From Phoenix dactylifera (lineage: Eukaryota; Streptophyta; Magnoliopsida; Arecales; Arecaceae), in assembly GCF_009389715.1 (NCBI RefSeq), contig NC_052409.1:124001-188000 (forward strand): a stretch of DNA of 64,000 nt. Reading direction: 5' to 3'. The notes under the pieces were generated by a model. That model made no database searches, was not told the origin of the DNA, and saw only the letters and a program-made list of their open reading frames with translations. The translations under genes were made by a program, and so were the position numbers. Below are positions 63,010 to 64,000 of this stretch, in pieces (the stretch's first letter is position 1; each line of letters starts with the position of its first letter).

Positions 63010-64000
63010 GGTAGCTGGTAATGCCTTGCACCGAACTTAGGCGAGTTGGGGAGGGAGATTTGAATTGGGTTTCTTTTCTTGTTCTGGAGGAAGACTGGGA
63101 ACGAAGCTCTGTTCTTCTCTTCCTCATTATTCTAGTCTAGCCAAATATAATTTTTTAGGTGGGTTTCCATTGGAGCTGCAGAGATGCATGCACGCAGAAG
63201 CGAGAGAAGGATGGAGAGAGCGGGATGGAAAGAGATGGCAGTCAACGCGCCACATCCATAGACTCTCAGCAAAACTAGCTTACTTGTCTGGGCGTTTCTG
63301 TGCGAGATTTGGGGAAGAGGGACCACCAACCGGCTCAAACATGACGTGCACCACGAAGCCCAACCAATTAACTTAACGGCCGCCGGTTTCTGTAGGCCTC
63401 ATCTGTCAAACGCGCATCTCAGCGCACCATAACAGAAATCACCCGTGGCTCTGATTGGCTGCATGCACGGCCACGCTCATGCATGCAGTGTAGCAAGTAA
63501 TTTCTCCTAAAATATATCATTGCGATATTGTCTCTTCTTGATCACGGGCGCTAATGTGGAATTTAGGTATTCTCCGTTCCAGGGACGGAAAAAAAAAAGA
63601 AGAAAAAGAAACGTCGTTATGTTATATTTTTTCTTTTTATTTGGTATTACCAACATGGTTCTGTTATTTGAATGGTCATTCTTAAATCATCGCATGAATC
63701 TTAAGCCAAATGCAAGGATTCGGATATTATATTGAGAGTTGAGATTATCAAGGTTATTTGGATTGAACCTTCATTCCTTCTTCTTTTTTTTTATCCTACA
63801 CTTTGGCCAAATCGTGCAAAGATTATATGCCATCCGTTCAATATTCAAATATTGGGCTAGTTCTGTCCACCTGCACTTAGATTGGGCCCTGCTAAGACAT
63901 ATAATTGAAAATTAAATTGGCATGCATGCGCCAAGACCAAAATGATCTACTTGGCAAATACGGTTGGAATTCTCCATGACAGGCAGATTCTTTGTCAAAC
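61436..64000. other. Promoter-side DNA of the glycosyltransferase gene and right edge
   Basis: The transcription start is likely somewhere between 61.9 and 63 kb on the minus strand but cannot be fixed. Apart from the (CT)n tract no feature is supported. Open frames at 62061-62300, 62562-62762 and 63065-63376 lack recognisable domains. Confidence 0.35.
62963..63007. repeat. (CT)n microsatellite
   Basis: Uninterrupted CT repeat of about 22 units. Confidence 0.95.

Overview
This is plant nuclear DNA: genes are split by introns with GT/AG borders, intergenic space is large, and there are long (CT)n, (AT)n and homopolymer tracts and many retrotransposon and hAT-type remnants. The gene families and the repeat mix suggest a monocot. 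A palm is my best guess, from remembered repeat style, and is not proven. No bacterial operon, CRISPR array, rRNA or convincing tRNA gene was seen.

Layout. 1-3 kb holds short coding-looking pieces in changing frames, probably the decayed or badly sequenced 3' part of a gene. 3-12 kb is gene-poor, with microsatellites and LTR fragments. 12.5-14.7 kb (+) is a complete two-exon GATA zinc-finger transcription factor of 407 aa. 15.7-20.4 kb is a mobile-element block: a putative solo LTR, a 2.2 kb hAT-like element and the RNase H end of a LINE. 21.2-30.6 kb (+) carries a weakly resolved multi-exon gene starting with a short membrane-anchor protein; its introns hold a 938 bp hAT element with a perfect 8 bp target duplication, a tandem duplication and an RTE fragment. 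32.3-48.2 kb (-) is a 22-exon EDR2-like gene (PH, START and DUF1336 domains). 49-56 kb is intergenic with a long (AT)n, an L1 tail with target duplications and a Ty1/copia gag remnant. 56.8-60.6 kb (-) is a complete three-exon, 924 aa Golgi-type glycosyltransferase-like gene with two GT-A-like halves; its untranslated leader is split by at least one intron.

The three clear genes are unrelated in function: a nuclear transcription factor, a lipid-binding regulator of cell death and defence, and a membrane glycosyltransferase. They do not form a cluster.

Most notable: (1) the EDR2-like gene is clean over 15 exons, after which nearly every one of the last 7 carries single-base indels although exon order, splice sites and family residues persist, which points to a poorly polished assembly patch or a very young pseudogene; (2) three copies of a 157-187 bp terminal-inverted-repeat element have 8 bp target duplications (8/8, 7/8 and 6/8 matches), defining a small hAT-type MITE family; (3) a G33 run and a C22 run lie inside introns. 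I found no sign of an undescribed multi-gene system.
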